From Nannocystis exedens (GTDB lineage Bacteria > Myxococcota_A > Polyangia > Polyangiales > Polyangiaceae): a stretch of DNA of 64,000 nt. The notes beneath the pieces are model-generated. The model saw only the letters and a program-made list of their open reading frames with translations. It did no database searches and was not told where the DNA came from. Of this stretch, positions 39,005 to 48,528 are shown one piece after another. The stretch covers positions 148,886 through 212,885 of the forward strand of contig CAMAVR010000001.1 of the NCBI GenBank assembly GCA_945861885.1. Direction: 5' to 3'. The stretch's first letter is position 1. Each line of letters opens with the position of its first letter. The position numbers were made by a program, and so were the translations under genes.

Positions 39005-39111
39005 CACGTAAACGTGCCCGTGCCCGTACTCGTGCCCGGCTTTTGCTTTTTCTAAGCGAGTCGCCCGCAAAAACTACCGGGCACGTTTACGGGCACGGGC
39101 ACGTTTACGGG
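39005..39111. repeat. Second copy of the 35-bp inverted repeat
   Basis: The right arm (39077-39111) is identical to that of the copy at 29742-29776. The left arm (39005-39039) differs from a perfect complement at three positions, with TACTCG replacing TAAACG among them. The 37-nt loop again starts with CTTTT and ends in AAAAACTA. It sits in the 188-bp gap between two minus-strand genes. Confidence 0.85.
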
Positions 39112-39136
39112 TCAGAGAAGAAATTGAGTGCGCGCC

Positions 39137-40438
39137 CTAATTCGCTTGAGGAACGCGAGGGTAAATGGACATCCCCACGAACACCCCCCCATTTGTCAGC
39201 GCGTATGCTCGATCGCCGTAGGCTGCTGGTGTTTGCGAAAAGCCTGTCCCTACATGAAACCCGTCTATCGTTTTTCCGCTATCGACTGCGATCAAAAACA
39301 TGCCGTATCGCGAGGTGCCTACCAAAATCGCCCCGGCTATTTGCACTGGCGCCGTGATTCCCCCGTCTGGGACTGGATTTCGCCATAGTATCGCGCCGTT
39401 TGTCGGATCGATTGCGTGCAGCCCCGTTGACGCGCTTGACGCGAAGAGGATGTGTTGCGCCGGAACTGTTGGCCCGCCAGCGTAGCGCCCGAACGACGAT
39501 GGCTGGTGCGCCGGCTGGCTCCACATCATCAGGTCGGTCACCCCCGTTGCTTTTTCGTTTGACCAGACTCTTCCGCCTTTGTTGGCGTCGACCGCCACCA
39601 CACCGCCCGCATAGCTCGCGACAAACAACACCGATGTTGGCCCACTTGGAAGCTCGACCGTTGCTACGACTGGCGTGGTATCGACATCGAGGTATTTTGG
39701 CCCCGTACTCGAGGATATCCCTTCGGCTTCGGCCGATAGGTCGATAGGCGACCACTTTTCGGAGCCGTCAGCCACATTGTAAGCCTCGACGTGCCCGTCT
39801 GAGTAGGCCATGTAGACGACGTCCGACGCGACGCATGGCCCTGCGTATCCTGCGATCTCCATCCCCAAGGCGGGGGCTCGATGCGTTGCCCATACCGTCT
39901 TTCCCGTCCGACGGTTTAGCGCGAACAGCTGGTCGCCTGCGTTTGCTACTACGAGCGTATCGCCCGATAAAACGGCTTTGCGCGCGATTTCGGCGCCGCT
40001 ATCAAACCGCCAGAGGAGGCCGCCATCGCCCGCGCGCACTGCGTACAGTGCGCCGTCGTTTGACCCAAAATAGACGACATCGAGCTCTTTGTCGTATGTC
40101 GGCTCGGACTGCACCATCCCCAGCGTTTCGAATCGCCAGATTGAGCTGCCGTCGGTTGCTCGTAGGGCATAAAGCCCGTGGTCTGACGACCCCACAAATA
40201 CGCGCGAATGAACCGGATCGATCTCCGCTCGTCCACGCTCGTATGCTTCACCCACGGTTCGTGATGAGGCGGTGAGCTCACGTCGAAAAAGGACGTGTAT
40301 CGCCCCGTTTCGAAAATGAAGCCACAACGGGACATCAGCGGCGACGCGGTCGCTCATACGATCGGTCGCGCACGACGCTAAAAGCGCGAGCAGAAGACCG
40401 ACAAGAAAAAACCGGGCATGGCCGCTTCGTATAGTCAC
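39137..40438 (-). CDS. Lipoprotein PQQ-type beta-propeller, BamB-like
   Basis: 433 residues from a GTG with AGGAG 9 nt upstream. The signal ends LLASC (Cys at 23). The mature protein is a string of PQQ/BamB propeller blades: VFVGSSDHGLYALRATDGSSIWRF, VYFGSNDGALYAVRAGDGGLLWRF, LVVANAGDQLFALNRRTGKTVW. Such lipoproteins act as scaffolds; BamB is a subunit of the outer-membrane protein assembly machine. The YfgM-like gene directly upstream reproduces the yfgM-bamB order of gammaproteobacteria, which supports a BamB role. Confidence 0.85.
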   Translation of the reverse strand: MTIRSGHARFFLVGLLLALLASCATDRMSDRVAADVPLWLHFRNGAIHVLFRRELTASSRTVGEAYERGRAEIDPVHSRVFVGSSDHGLYALRATDGSSIWRFETLGMVQSEPTYDKELDVVYFGSNDGALYAVRAGDGGLLWRFDSGAEIARKAVLSGDTLVVANAGDQLFALNRRTGKTVWATHRAPALGMEIAGYAGPCVASDVVYMAYSDGHVEAYNVADGSEKWSPIDLSAEAEGISSSTGPKYLDVDTTPVVATVELPSGPTSVLFVASYAGGVVAVDANKGGRVWSNEKATGVTDLMMWSQPAHQPSSFGRYAGGPTVPAQHILFASSASTGLHAIDPTNGAILWRNPVPDGGITAPVQIAGAILVGTSRYGMFLIAVDSGKTIDGFHVGTGFSQTPAAYGDRAYALTNGGVFVGMSIYPRVPQAN

Positions 40439-40463
40439 GAGATGGATGCTCCTAGCAGCGCGA

Positions 40464-41684
40464 CTACTTTTTGTCAGCGCCGTTTCGCTTTAGACGCTCG
40501 ATCAGCTCTTGAATTTGCGGATCGTTCATCTGATCGCTACTGAGGCCCGAGAGTGCGCTCTTTGCTGGGAGCGCTGACGGATCGAGCGCTCGCAGACGGC
40601 TCTCCGCAAGCCGTTCGAGATACGGATACGCTTTGCTGTGCCCCGACTGCGACACATCGTCGTAGACGGTTTTAAACAGCGTTTTCGCTTTCTCGACTTC
40701 ACCTGTTGACGCAAAGAGGCGCGCCTGATCGTACATCCCCAACTGTTTGAAGCCTCGGATGTCGGTCGCTTCCAGCTCTTCGAATGCTTTGAGCGCTTCG
40801 TCGAGCGCGCCTACGATTCCGGCAGCCGCTCTCGCTTCGTGGGCTAGCCCTACCCCTTCGATCGAGCGCCCTTTTACCTGCTTATCGGCTTTACCGAGCG
40901 CTGAGTTTCGCACCTCTGAATACGCGGCCAACGCGCCGTCGTTGTCGCCCTTGTCGAGCAAAATCCCCGCTTCTTGTAGCCGCGCTAAAATTGCCGCGCC
41001 TGTCCCCGGGTACTTCGCTATCACGTCGCGTAGCTTGGTTAGTGAGGCGTCACGCTTTGCTTCGATTGTTGGGAACACCGGCATCGTATCTGGCGGCGAA
41101 TTTGATTCGCTCTTTGCTGGCTCGCCGACTCGCCCGAGCTGATCGTTCATCGCGGCGACAAGCTCGTTTGACGCTTTTGTTTCGCGTCGCGCGGTGTAAA
41201 GCTCGTAGGCGCCGGCGGCTGCTCCGACGACCAACAGGGAAGCGAGACCGATGCCGACGGCGCGCGAATTTTTTTGCAACCACTCGGATGCTGATAGCGA
41301 CCGTGGACCTGAGAGATGGCGCCGCTCTTTGTGGGTTAGTTGCGGTGATGCATCGCGCTCGAGCTCGCGATCGGCGGCGCGTGCTCCCTTCGCCGTGCCC
41401 ACGCGTTCGAGCCTCTTTGATGCAGCCTCGGCGAGTGCCGACTTTTTTCCGGCGGCGCCTATGCCTTGCGCTTGGCGGCGGGCGGCGAGCTTTTCTTCTT
41501 CGAGACGGGAGAGCCGATCTGCTGCGCTTTCGCCGCTGATGAAGGCATCGTCGACTTTGTGCATTAAGTCGGTTTGCGTCATCCCCGCCGGCCTGCTTGG
41601 ATCTGTCGGCTCGGACGGCAATGTCTCGTTGGTCTCCTCCGAATCAGACGATTCGGGCGATTTCGATTCGGTATCGTCAGACAC
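40464..41684 (-). CDS. YfgM-like single-pass membrane protein with TPR region
   Basis: 406 residues from a GTG with AGGAG 8 nt upstream. Residues 1-130 are acidic then charged and probably cytoplasmic. One membrane helix follows (near 147-168, VGIGLASLLVVGAAAGAYELY), then a periplasmic TPR-like solenoid (ILARLQEAGILLDKGDNDGALAAYSEV, YDQARLFASTGEVEKAKTLFKTVYDDV). This matches YfgM/TPR_21 proteins that assist envelope protein folding, although the N-terminal part is much longer than usual. It precedes the BamB-like gene by 25 bp. Confidence 0.75.
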   Translation of the reverse strand: MSDDTESKSPESSDSEETNETLPSEPTDPSRPAGMTQTDLMHKVDDAFISGESAADRLSRLEEEKLAARRQAQGIGAAGKKSALAEAASKRLERVGTAKGARAADRELERDASPQLTHKERRHLSGPRSLSASEWLQKNSRAVGIGLASLLVVGAAAGAYELYTARRETKASNELVAAMNDQLGRVGEPAKSESNSPPDTMPVFPTIEAKRDASLTKLRDVIAKYPGTGAAILARLQEAGILLDKGDNDGALAAYSEVRNSALGKADKQVKGRSIEGVGLAHEARAAAGIVGALDEALKAFEELEATDIRGFKQLGMYDQARLFASTGEVEKAKTLFKTVYDDVSQSGHSKAYPYLERLAESRLRALDPSALPAKSALSGLSSDQMNDPQIQELIERLKRNGADKK

Positions 41685-41759
41685 TTTGGCTGCTCCTTAG
41701 CTGGCAGGTTCGGCGGCCGAGCCTAGCGCAAACGGGACAAAACACCCGCGTTTTTTCCT

Positions 41760-44306
41760 CTATTTTGGTTCGGAAAGGAGCTTTATTGCCCGCTCTAAAT
41801 GCGGCCGAACGTTGACGTAGCGCTCATTTTGAAGCGCTTCGACAAGCGCGGGGCGCGCCCGACCGTCGCCTATTGCACCGAGCGCGTCGGCGATGAAGGC
41901 TCGGAGCCGCACATCGCCGAGTGACGCTATTAGCGCCGGAACCGCCGCTTTGGCCCGCACGCGACCTAGCGCTTGAAGCAGATCGCGCGCCGTTTCAAAT
42001 TCGATCTGATCGCCACCTTCAACCCACCACGTCACGAGTGTGTCAGCTCCGCGCGCATCACCTTGTTCGGCGAGAGCGAGCGCTATCGAACGTCGTAATT
42101 CTTCACTCTTTGAAGCTAAAAGAGAACCGACCTCGACCGGCTCGCCCATTCGAACAAGGGCGGCCGCCAAGTAGCCTCGCACTTCTTCGTTTTCGTCGTG
42201 AAAAAGCGCGCGGCGCACTTGCGACGCTGTGCTTCGAGCGTGCAGTCGAAACATCGCGAGGGCCGTTTTTTTTCGAATGTCGATATTCGCGTCGTCAAGA
42301 AGCGCTGCTGCTTCGATCGCCGCGTCGGCATCGCCCATGAGCGCGCGCCGAAGCGCCGATGGCAAATCGGCTCCCGACGACGACTCGTACTTTCCGTGAT
42401 CGCGAGCGACGCGAATCGATTGCAACTTCATCGCGGCGACAAGATCGCGATTTTCAGCCGATAAATCATGCCTTTCGAGCGGATCGCTTTTCGCGTTGTA
42501 GAGCGCGCACACATCGGCTTTCCGTGCGCAGACGAGCCGAAACTCACCTTCTGCGAGCAGCGTGTAATCATCAGTTTCGGCGAACGCGAGACCTGGCTCT
42601 GTGCCGTTGTTTGAAGCGCCAGACAACGACGCGCCTAGATCGCGCCCGCGAATTCGCGGAGGCCGCGGGATCCCGAGCGCGGAAAGCGTTGTCGGAAGCA
42701 GATCGATCGTCTGTGCAACGCTTGCGACACGCTGATGCGCGACGCCATGACCTGCGACAATGAGCGGAACGCGCACCTGCTCTTCGTAGACCGTCGACCC
42801 GTGGTATCGACCGCCGTGCTCGCCAAATTCTTCGCCGTGATCGGCCGTAACAATCACGATCGCACCGGGACGCCGCGCTTCAACGAGCGCCACGATCGCA
42901 CCGACGGCGCTATCGACCGCCGCGATTTCGCTATCGTAACGATCGATGTCCGTCGCCCTCCCCCGCTCGCCAAAAGGATGCTCGTGGTGCATCTCGTACG
43001 GCTCGTGCGGCTCAAAAAAATGAACCCACATAAAGAGCGGCTTATCGTTCGCCGCGCCTGACAAGTACGACGAAATTTGCGCGAGCCTGAGCTTCGTGTC
43101 GGCAAACTCGACTTTCACATATTCAAAGTCGAGCGCGCGTTCATGAAATGGCCGAAATCGCGCTTTATCGATAAAAAACACGGCAGGCGGGTAAAATCCG
43201 GCGGTTTGATAGCCATAGCGACGAAGCCACGATGCCCACGTTTCAGAATCGTCGCCAATGCCGAGTGACAGCAGTGGGCGCATGTACTTGCCGGTCATCA
43301 GCGATGTGATCGAGTACGATGTGTGCGGGGTCGGGCAGTACGCCGCTTCAAACAGCGTGCCCCGTTCGGCGAGGCGATCGATGTGTGGCGTGGTATTGCG
43401 GGCGTAGCCGTACGCTGAAACATGGTCGGCACGCAGCGCATCGATCGTGACAAGGACGATGTCGCGCCCCGCCCAATCAAGCGTTCTGGCGAGCTCTCCT
43501 GGCGAACCGTGTATTTCGTCTGACGCTTCGACCGGCGCTGCCGTAAATCGACCCAGCAGCGTGACTGCGCGACCAAGAAGCGGCGCATGTTCGACGAGAA
43601 CAAATCGTAGATTGTCGGAGTTTTTTAGACGACTCATGCCGCCAATTCCGAACGTGACCGCGAACACGGCGAACGCCGCTCCACAGTTGGTGACAACGCG
43701 CGACCGAGTCGAACCAGAAACTGCAAGCGCCGCGGCAAGAAGTGTCAGCACCAGGAGCGCCGTGTGAAATGCCGGATAGAGGCGCGGCAACACAAATACG
43801 TCGGCCGTCCAGAACAGGCAGAGCAGCGCAATCCCGACCGTTCGATGTAGCCGCCGACGGACGACGAACGCTGTGACCGGCGGAAGAAAAAAGTGAACCG
43901 CCACGCCGACAACACATGAAAAAGCACCGATAAAACTAGCGCGAATTGGCCACGACGCGAAGTGGCGCCCGGCCGTTATCCCGTAAGCGAGCGTGGCCGC
44001 CGAGAAAATTGCCACGGCATCCAACAGCGGCCGTGCGCGTCGAGATGCAGAGGCATTTTGAACGAGTCGCCCGATCGCAATCGCGGCCGGCGTGAATGGG
44101 AGCAGAAGTAGAATTGAGAACGGTACGGCGGCAAAAAGAAGAGCTTTGATCTCCCAAGGGCCGGTAAAATAACGATGAAACCCCGCAATGATGACGAGCG
44201 CTTCGACGAGCGCGAACGCGCTCCAAGCGAGTGTCACCGCGGCGAGCACTCGCAACCAGACGAACAAAGAGATGCTTGGAACTTCCGGTCGGCTACCGGA
44301 ACACAA
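41760..44306 (-). CDS. Membrane sulfatase-fold enzyme with C-terminal HEAT repeats
   Basis: 848 residues from a TTG overlapping the greA stop by 14 bp. Residues 10-240 contain six or seven membrane helices. Residues ~285-600 are an alkaline-phosphatase/sulfatase fold: [18 protein letters not shown] (metal Asp), [16 protein letters not shown] with Thr-329 in the nucleophile place, and [14 protein letters not shown] (metal Asp/His). A Thr nucleophile is a trait of LtaS/EptA-type phosphotransferases, not of formylglycine sulfatases, which need Cys or Ser in CxPSR. Residues ~640-848 are HEAT repeats ([60 protein letters not shown]). It is probably an envelope hydrolase or phosphotransferase of unknown substrate. 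Confidence 0.82.
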   Translation of the reverse strand: MCSGSRPEVPSISLFVWLRVLAAVTLAWSAFALVEALVIIAGFHRYFTGPWEIKALLFAAVPFSILLLLPFTPAAIAIGRLVQNASASRRARPLLDAVAIFSAATLAYGITAGRHFASWPIRASFIGAFSCVVGVAVHFFLPPVTAFVVRRRLHRTVGIALLCLFWTADVFVLPRLYPAFHTALLVLTLLAAALAVSGSTRSRVVTNCGAAFAVFAVTFGIGGMSRLKNSDNLRFVLVEHAPLLGRAVTLLGRFTAAPVEASDEIHGSPGELARTLDWAGRDIVLVTIDALRADHVSAYGYARNTTPHIDRLAERGTLFEAAYCPTPHTSYSITSLMTGKYMRPLLSLGIGDDSETWASWLRRYGYQTAGFYPPAVFFIDKARFRPFHERALDFEYVKVEFADTKLRLAQISSYLSGAANDKPLFMWVHFFEPHEPYEMHHEHPFGERGRATDIDRYDSEIAAVDSAVGAIVALVEARRPGAIVIVTADHGEEFGEHGGRYHGSTVYEEQVRVPLIVAGHGVAHQRVASVAQTIDLLPTTLSALGIPRPPRIRGRDLGASLSGASNNGTEPGLAFAETDDYTLLAEGEFRLVCARKADVCALYNAKSDPLERHDLSAENRDLVAAMKLQSIRVARDHGKYESSSGADLPSALRRALMGDADAAIEAAALLDDANIDIRKKTALAMFRLHARSTASQVRRALFHDENEEVRGYLAAALVRMGEPVEVGSLLASKSEELRRSIALALAEQGDARGADTLVTWWVEGGDQIEFETARDLLQALGRVRAKAAVPALIASLGDVRLRAFIADALGAIGDGRARPALVEALQNERYVNVRPHLERAIKLLSEPK

Positions 44307-44766
44307 GATTCAGAATCTCGTACATGCGACTTCCGCCCGGCATCCGCACGGTCACTTCGTCGCCGACTTCTTTTCCGAGGAGCGATCTCGCGAGTGGGCT
44401 GGTGATGCTGATTTTCGATTGAGCGATGTCGGCTTCGTCGACTCCGACGATTTGATACTCGATCTCTTCGTTGGTCTGCGCGTTTGAAAGGCGCACCGTT
44501 GCCCCAAAGGCGACACGATTGCCGGTCACTTTCACCGGATCGATCACTTCGGCGAGCGCCAATTTCGCTTCGATATCTTTGATGCGCCCCTCGATAAACG
44601 ACTGCTTATCGCGTGCGGCGTGGTACTCGGCGTTCTCTTTGAGATCGCCGTGTTCGCGCGCCGTTGCAATCGCCTGAATGACGGCTGGGCGCTCGACCGA
44701 CTTCAAAAGTTGCAGCTCTTCGCGCAGCCGCAAAAAACCATCTGGCGTTACTGGATATTTTTCCAT
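44293..44766 (-). CDS. greA: Transcription elongation factor GreA
   Basis: 157 residues, the standard GreA length. The N-terminal coiled coil bears the acidic tip [16 protein letters not shown], which reaches into the RNA polymerase secondary channel and stimulates cleavage of backtracked RNA. The C-terminal FKBP-like domain includes [16 protein letters not shown]. The stop overlaps the TTG start of the membrane sulfatase-like gene. Confidence 0.97.
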   Translation of the reverse strand: MEKYPVTPDGFLRLREELQLLKSVERPAVIQAIATAREHGDLKENAEYHAARDKQSFIEGRIKDIEAKLALAEVIDPVKVTGNRVAFGATVRLSNAQTNEEIEYQIVGVDEADIAQSKISITSPLARSLLGKEVGDEVTVRMPGGSRMYEILNLVFR

Positions 44767-44877
44767 CTCAACCTCGACTTAGCACGTCGAACCGCTCCTC
44801 GACAGTCGAGCCTCCCTAGAAGCCGTTAACGCGCGGCAGCGGCTGAAAACCAGTAAGCGCTAGACATCGTCGCTAAC

Positions 44878-45492
44878 CTAGTGTTCTTCGAGATCTTCGC
44901 TAAGGTGGCGTTGTTCGAGCTCTTCCATGTCGCGCCAAATCGCACTAGCTCGAGCGTCTGAAAAGACGTGCTTTAATAGCTCGACGGGCTCTGTGACTTG
45001 TGAAGTCCCCTGGAGCATCAAACTGGCTGCACCAAATTCGAGTGACGTATATGTAAAACCGGGTCGCTTTGGGTCGGGGAGTGGAATTTTGGCGAGACTT
45101 GCCCCGACAGTGTAAGCGGTAACCGCGTGATCGTGAGCTTCTTCTAGCGCTCTATTGGCAGGTTCGGCTGCCTGAGCAAATGCTTCGGCTGGCCACTCCT
45201 CCCACTGGTGGTGATCGTCAGCGCCTTGAGGGTGGGCGATCGGTAAAACAGCCGGCCCAGCGTTCATCGCGCCGTAGTTTACGACGATACCAGCGGCGAC
45301 GGGCATTGCGTCGACTGCCGTATCGGCTCCTCCTCCGCAACAAGGGAAGAGGCGCCGCCATCGCCACGGATTGGTCGGCGCGGGTTCGAGTACGTCGTCA
45401 AATTCGTCGCTAACTTCGTGGTCGGCGCCACTGCAGCCGACTGCCGAAAATACGAGAAAAAAAGCGGCAACGTGGAGAAAAGAACGGCGCAT
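44878..45492 (-). CDS. Lipoprotein of unknown function
   Basis: 204 residues. The ATG at 45492 was chosen because CAGGAGG lies 8 nt upstream and a clean lipoprotein signal follows (FLHVAAFFLVFSAVGC, Cys at 20). Mature part: acidic linker, a CCGGG patch, His/Glu-rich middle (DDHHQWEEW) and an Ala-rich helical region. No family recognised. It is divergent from bamD. Confidence 0.72.
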   Translation of the reverse strand: MRRSFLHVAAFFLVFSAVGCSGADHEVSDEFDDVLEPAPTNPWRWRRLFPCCGGGADTAVDAMPVAAGIVVNYGAMNAGPAVLPIAHPQGADDHHQWEEWPAEAFAQAAEPANRALEEAHDHAVTAYTVGASLAKIPLPDPKRPGFTYTSLEFGAASLMLQGTSQVTEPVELLKHVFSDARASAIWRDMEELEQRHLSEDLEEH

Positions 45493-45678
45493 TGTTACAA
45501 CCTCCTGACCCTCCGAATCTCCGGGGGCCCACAAGTGTGAAGTCGCAGGCCAAATCGTCAACCAAAACGCCTTTTTTGCGCTTAGGAGGGTGACGCCCCC
45601 GTTTCAAAGAGGCCGTTTCGGGCTACAACGTGCTTCAGCAACTCGCGCCCTGCGCCTCGCGTCGTCGTCTGAAGATCA

Positions 45679-46512
45679 ATGACAAACATAGCCTTTTATT
45701 CCCGTTTTATTCTGCTCGCTGGGGTCGTGTCGGTGGCGTCCGTTGGCTGCAGCCAACAAGCGCCGCGCACACCGGCCACCTACGCAGCCAGCGCGAAGAA
45801 AGCGTACGACGCGGCCAACGTCGAATTTGAAGCGCACAATTGGGCCGAATCGCAAGCGCTCTTTCGCGAAGTGAAGCGCAAGTACAGCTACTCACGCTTT
45901 GCGCAATTGGCCGAGCTACGCATCGCCGACGCCAATTTCGAGCAGGGGAAGTTTGCCGACGCGCTACGCGAGTACAAGCAGTTTGTGCACGACCACCGCG
46001 CCGACGAGAAGAATGTGCTCTACGCGCGGTCACGAATGGCCGAGGCGCAGTCCAACGAGATTATCGATTCCGTGCTGATGCCGGCGGGCGAAGAGCGCGA
46101 TCAGGCGCCGGTCCTCGATGCATACAAAGAGCTGCGCGGTTTTCTTCACGACTACCCAGACGTTGAAGAGTCGAAGCATGTGCGTGAATTGCTGTCGGGA
46201 GTTGTTGGGCGTCTAGTTCGCCACGAGCTTTACGTCGCGCGGTTTTATCTCGCGCGCGCCAAGTTCGATGCGACAGTCAGCCGAATTAACTTCGCGCTTC
46301 GAAACTACATCGACGATTCCGTCGATCGCAGCGAAGCCGATAGCGCAACACTCGAGCCAGAAGCGCTGCTTTTGCTCGGCGAAACGTATTTAAAAATGCA
46401 TCGCAACGATGATGCAATGGCGGCATTCAATCGCCTGATTGAGCGTCACCCAAGTAGCGGACAAAGCGTTCAGGCGAAAAATTATATCGCATTGATTCCG
46501 AGGGGTTCGTGA
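45679..46512 (+). CDS. bamD: BamD-type outer-membrane assembly lipoprotein
   Basis: 277 residues. Signal and lipobox SVGC (Cys at 24), then TPR repeats in the BamD/YfiO arrangement: YDAANVEFEAHNWAESQALFREVKRKYSYSRFAQLAELRIADANFEQGKFADALREYKQFV, then RFYLARAKFDATVSRINFAL and LLLGETYLKMHRNDDAMAAFNRLIERHP. BamD is the essential lipoprotein partner of BamA. The stop overlaps the GTG start of the sigma-54 regulator gene. Confidence 0.85.
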   Translation: MTNIAFYSRFILLAGVVSVASVGCSQQAPRTPATYAASAKKAYDAANVEFEAHNWAESQALFREVKRKYSYSRFAQLAELRIADANFEQGKFADALREYKQFVHDHRADEKNVLYARSRMAEAQSNEIIDSVLMPAGEERDQAPVLDAYKELRGFLHDYPDVEESKHVRELLSGVVGRLVRHELYVARFYLARAKFDATVSRINFALRNYIDDSVDRSEADSATLEPEALLLLGETYLKMHRNDDAMAAFNRLIERHPSSGQSVQAKNYIALIPRGS

Positions 46513-48008
46513 GCGAGACAGGCGGTAGAGGGGCACTTCACGGGCAGGCAGCCGGCTCGCACAGTGGCGATGAGTCGGGGGCGCCGGGCGCAAAAACTGT
46601 GCTTGTCGTCGACGACGAAAAAAACATTCGTCGGACGATGCAGCTCGTGCTCGAAGGTGAAGGTTACAACGTGCTGAGCGCCGAGAACGCCGAAGATGCG
46701 TTGCGGATTTTGGCAAACCCAAACGCGCCAGTCGATTTGGCAATTTTTGACGTAAAATTGCCCAAAATGAGCGGCCTCGAGGCGCTTGAGCGAATTCGCA
46801 AAGACGAGGCGATCCGCGATACACCGATTGTGGTGATCAGCGGGCACGCGACGGTGAACGACGCGGTGCTCGCGATCAAACTCGGCGCGAGCGATTTCTT
46901 TGAAAAGCCGCTAACACGCGAACGCATTTTGGTCAGCGTCCGTAATGTGCTCGAAGCTGCAAAGACGCGGCGGGCGCTGCAAGAAGCGTCGCTCCAGCAG
47001 TCGCAAAAATACGAGATGATCGGGCGCAGCCCGGCGATTCAAAAGCTTTTTCACGAGATGGAAAAAGTCGCGCCGACAAAAGCAGGCGTGCTAATTACGG
47101 GCGAGAGCGGGACGGGAAAAGAGCTTATTTCACGGGCGATCCATCGTCTGAGCCCCCGCTCCGAAGGGCCGTTTGTGCGAGTAAACTGCGCGGCGATTCC
47201 GCGCGAGCTGATCGAGAGCGAGCTGTTCGGTCACGAGCGAGGTGCGTTCACCGGCGCGCAGACGAAGAAGCGCGGCTTTTTCGAGCAAGCGCACGGCGGC
47301 ACGCTTTTCCTCGACGAAATTGGCGATATGGATCTCATCGCGCAAGCCAAAGTGCTCCGCGCGCTGCAGTCGGGAGAAGTGTCGCGCGTCGGCAGTGAGC
47401 ACATCATGCACGTCGACGTGCGCGTACTCGCAGCAACAAACAAAGATTTGTCGCGCGAAGTCGAGCGGGGGAATTTTAGGGAGGATCTGTTTTTCCGCCT
47501 CAACGTCTTCCCGATTCGAAGCCCAGCGCTACGCGAGCGCGAGCAAGATATCGCTCTGCTCGCAGAAGCATTTATCGCCGCGTTTTCCCGCGAAAACGGG
47601 ATGAAGTTGAAGCCGATCGATCGCGACGTGATTCGAGCGCTAGAGAGCCGCAAGTGGCCAGGCAATGTGCGCGAGTTGAAAAACGTCGTGGAGCGAATGG
47701 CGATTTTATCAGGCGATCGAGTCACAATCGCCGATTTGCCAGAAGACCCACACGACAGCCCATTCGGCGACGACACACCCGACGAAGCGCCAGTCGAAGC
47801 GCACGACGACGACGCGCACCATTCAACAGGGGGCGCCGGAAAAGCGCAAACGCTGCGCGAATACCGCGACCTAGCAGAGCGGCGCTACATCGTAGAAACG
47901 CTCCGGCAAACGGGCTGGAACATCTCGCGCACCGCCGTCATTCTCGGGGTCGAACGAACAAACCTCCACAGAAAGATTCGCGGCTACGGAATCGTCCGCG
48001 ACGAATAG
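46509..48008 (+). CDS. NtrC-family sigma-54-dependent response regulator
   Basis: 499 residues from a GTG overlapping the bamD stop. Receiver domain (30-145): acidic pair VDDEKN, phospho-acceptor D81 in FDVKLPKM, then the conserved Lys in FEKPL. AAA+ domain (165-395): Walker A GESGTGKE, the sigma-54-contacting GAFTGA at 245-250, Walker B GGTLFLDEIGDMD. A C-terminal FIS-type helix-turn-helix ends the protein (RRYIVETLRQTGWNISRTAVILGVERTNLHRKI). It activates sigma-54 promoters when phosphorylated. No kinase is adjacent. Confidence 0.96.
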   Translation: MSETGGRGALHGQAAGSHSGDESGAPGAKTVLVVDDEKNIRRTMQLVLEGEGYNVLSAENAEDALRILANPNAPVDLAIFDVKLPKMSGLEALERIRKDEAIRDTPIVVISGHATVNDAVLAIKLGASDFFEKPLTRERILVSVRNVLEAAKTRRALQEASLQQSQKYEMIGRSPAIQKLFHEMEKVAPTKAGVLITGESGTGKELISRAIHRLSPRSEGPFVRVNCAAIPRELIESELFGHERGAFTGAQTKKRGFFEQAHGGTLFLDEIGDMDLIAQAKVLRALQSGEVSRVGSEHIMHVDVRVLAATNKDLSREVERGNFREDLFFRLNVFPIRSPALREREQDIALLAEAFIAAFSRENGMKLKPIDRDVIRALESRKWPGNVRELKNVVERMAILSGDRVTIADLPEDPHDSPFGDDTPDEAPVEAHDDDAHHSTGGAGKAQTLREYRDLAERRYIVETLRQTGWNISRTAVILGVERTNLHRKIRGYGIVRDE

Positions 48009-48010
48009 CG

Positions 48011-48472
48011 CTATTTTCCCGTTGAGCCGTAGCCCCCTGCCCCTCTTTCGGTATCGACCAGGCGCTCGACTAGGCGCCATTGAGCGTACGCGACTGGCGC
48101 GAAGACTAGCTGGGCGATGCGGTCCCCTGGAGCTATTTCGGCTGGTTTATCGCTTAGGTTCACTAGAAGAACCTTGATTTCACCTCGATAATCGGAATCA
48201 ATCGTCCCCGGGGTGTTGAGGACTGTTAGGCCTGTTTTTGAGGCTAAACCTGACCTTGGGCGCACTTGCGCTTCAAATTTCTCGGGGATTGCCACTCTGA
48301 TCCCGGTTGGCACTTGTACGCGCCCGAGCGGCGGAATCGTTAGCGGCTTTTCTAGTGCGGCGTGGAGGTCCATCCCCGAGGCGCCTCTTGAATGGTATTT
48401 TGGCAGCTCGGTCTCGATTTCGCCTGCCCGCATGATCTCGATATGCAAATCTGGAATCATCATCTTCACCAT
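48011..48472 (-). CDS. dut: dUTP pyrophosphatase
   Basis: 153 residues, trimeric all-beta dUTPase. Five motifs in order: [47 protein letters not shown] and [11 protein letters not shown]. It hydrolyses dUTP to dUMP, keeping uracil out of DNA. It is convergent with the regulator gene (2-bp gap) and divergent from guaA. Met4 or Met5 are alternative starts. Confidence 0.97.
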   Translation of the reverse strand: MVKMMIPDLHIEIMRAGEIETELPKYHSRGASGMDLHAALEKPLTIPPLGRVQVPTGIRVAIPEKFEAQVRPRSGLASKTGLTVLNTPGTIDSDYRGEIKVLLVNLSDKPAEIAPGDRIAQLVFAPVAYAQWRLVERLVDTERGAGGYGSTGK

Positions 48473-48528
48473 ACACGATACCGCAGATGCTCGAGCCGAA
48501 TCATCAGCGGTATGCTACGCCGTCAGCT

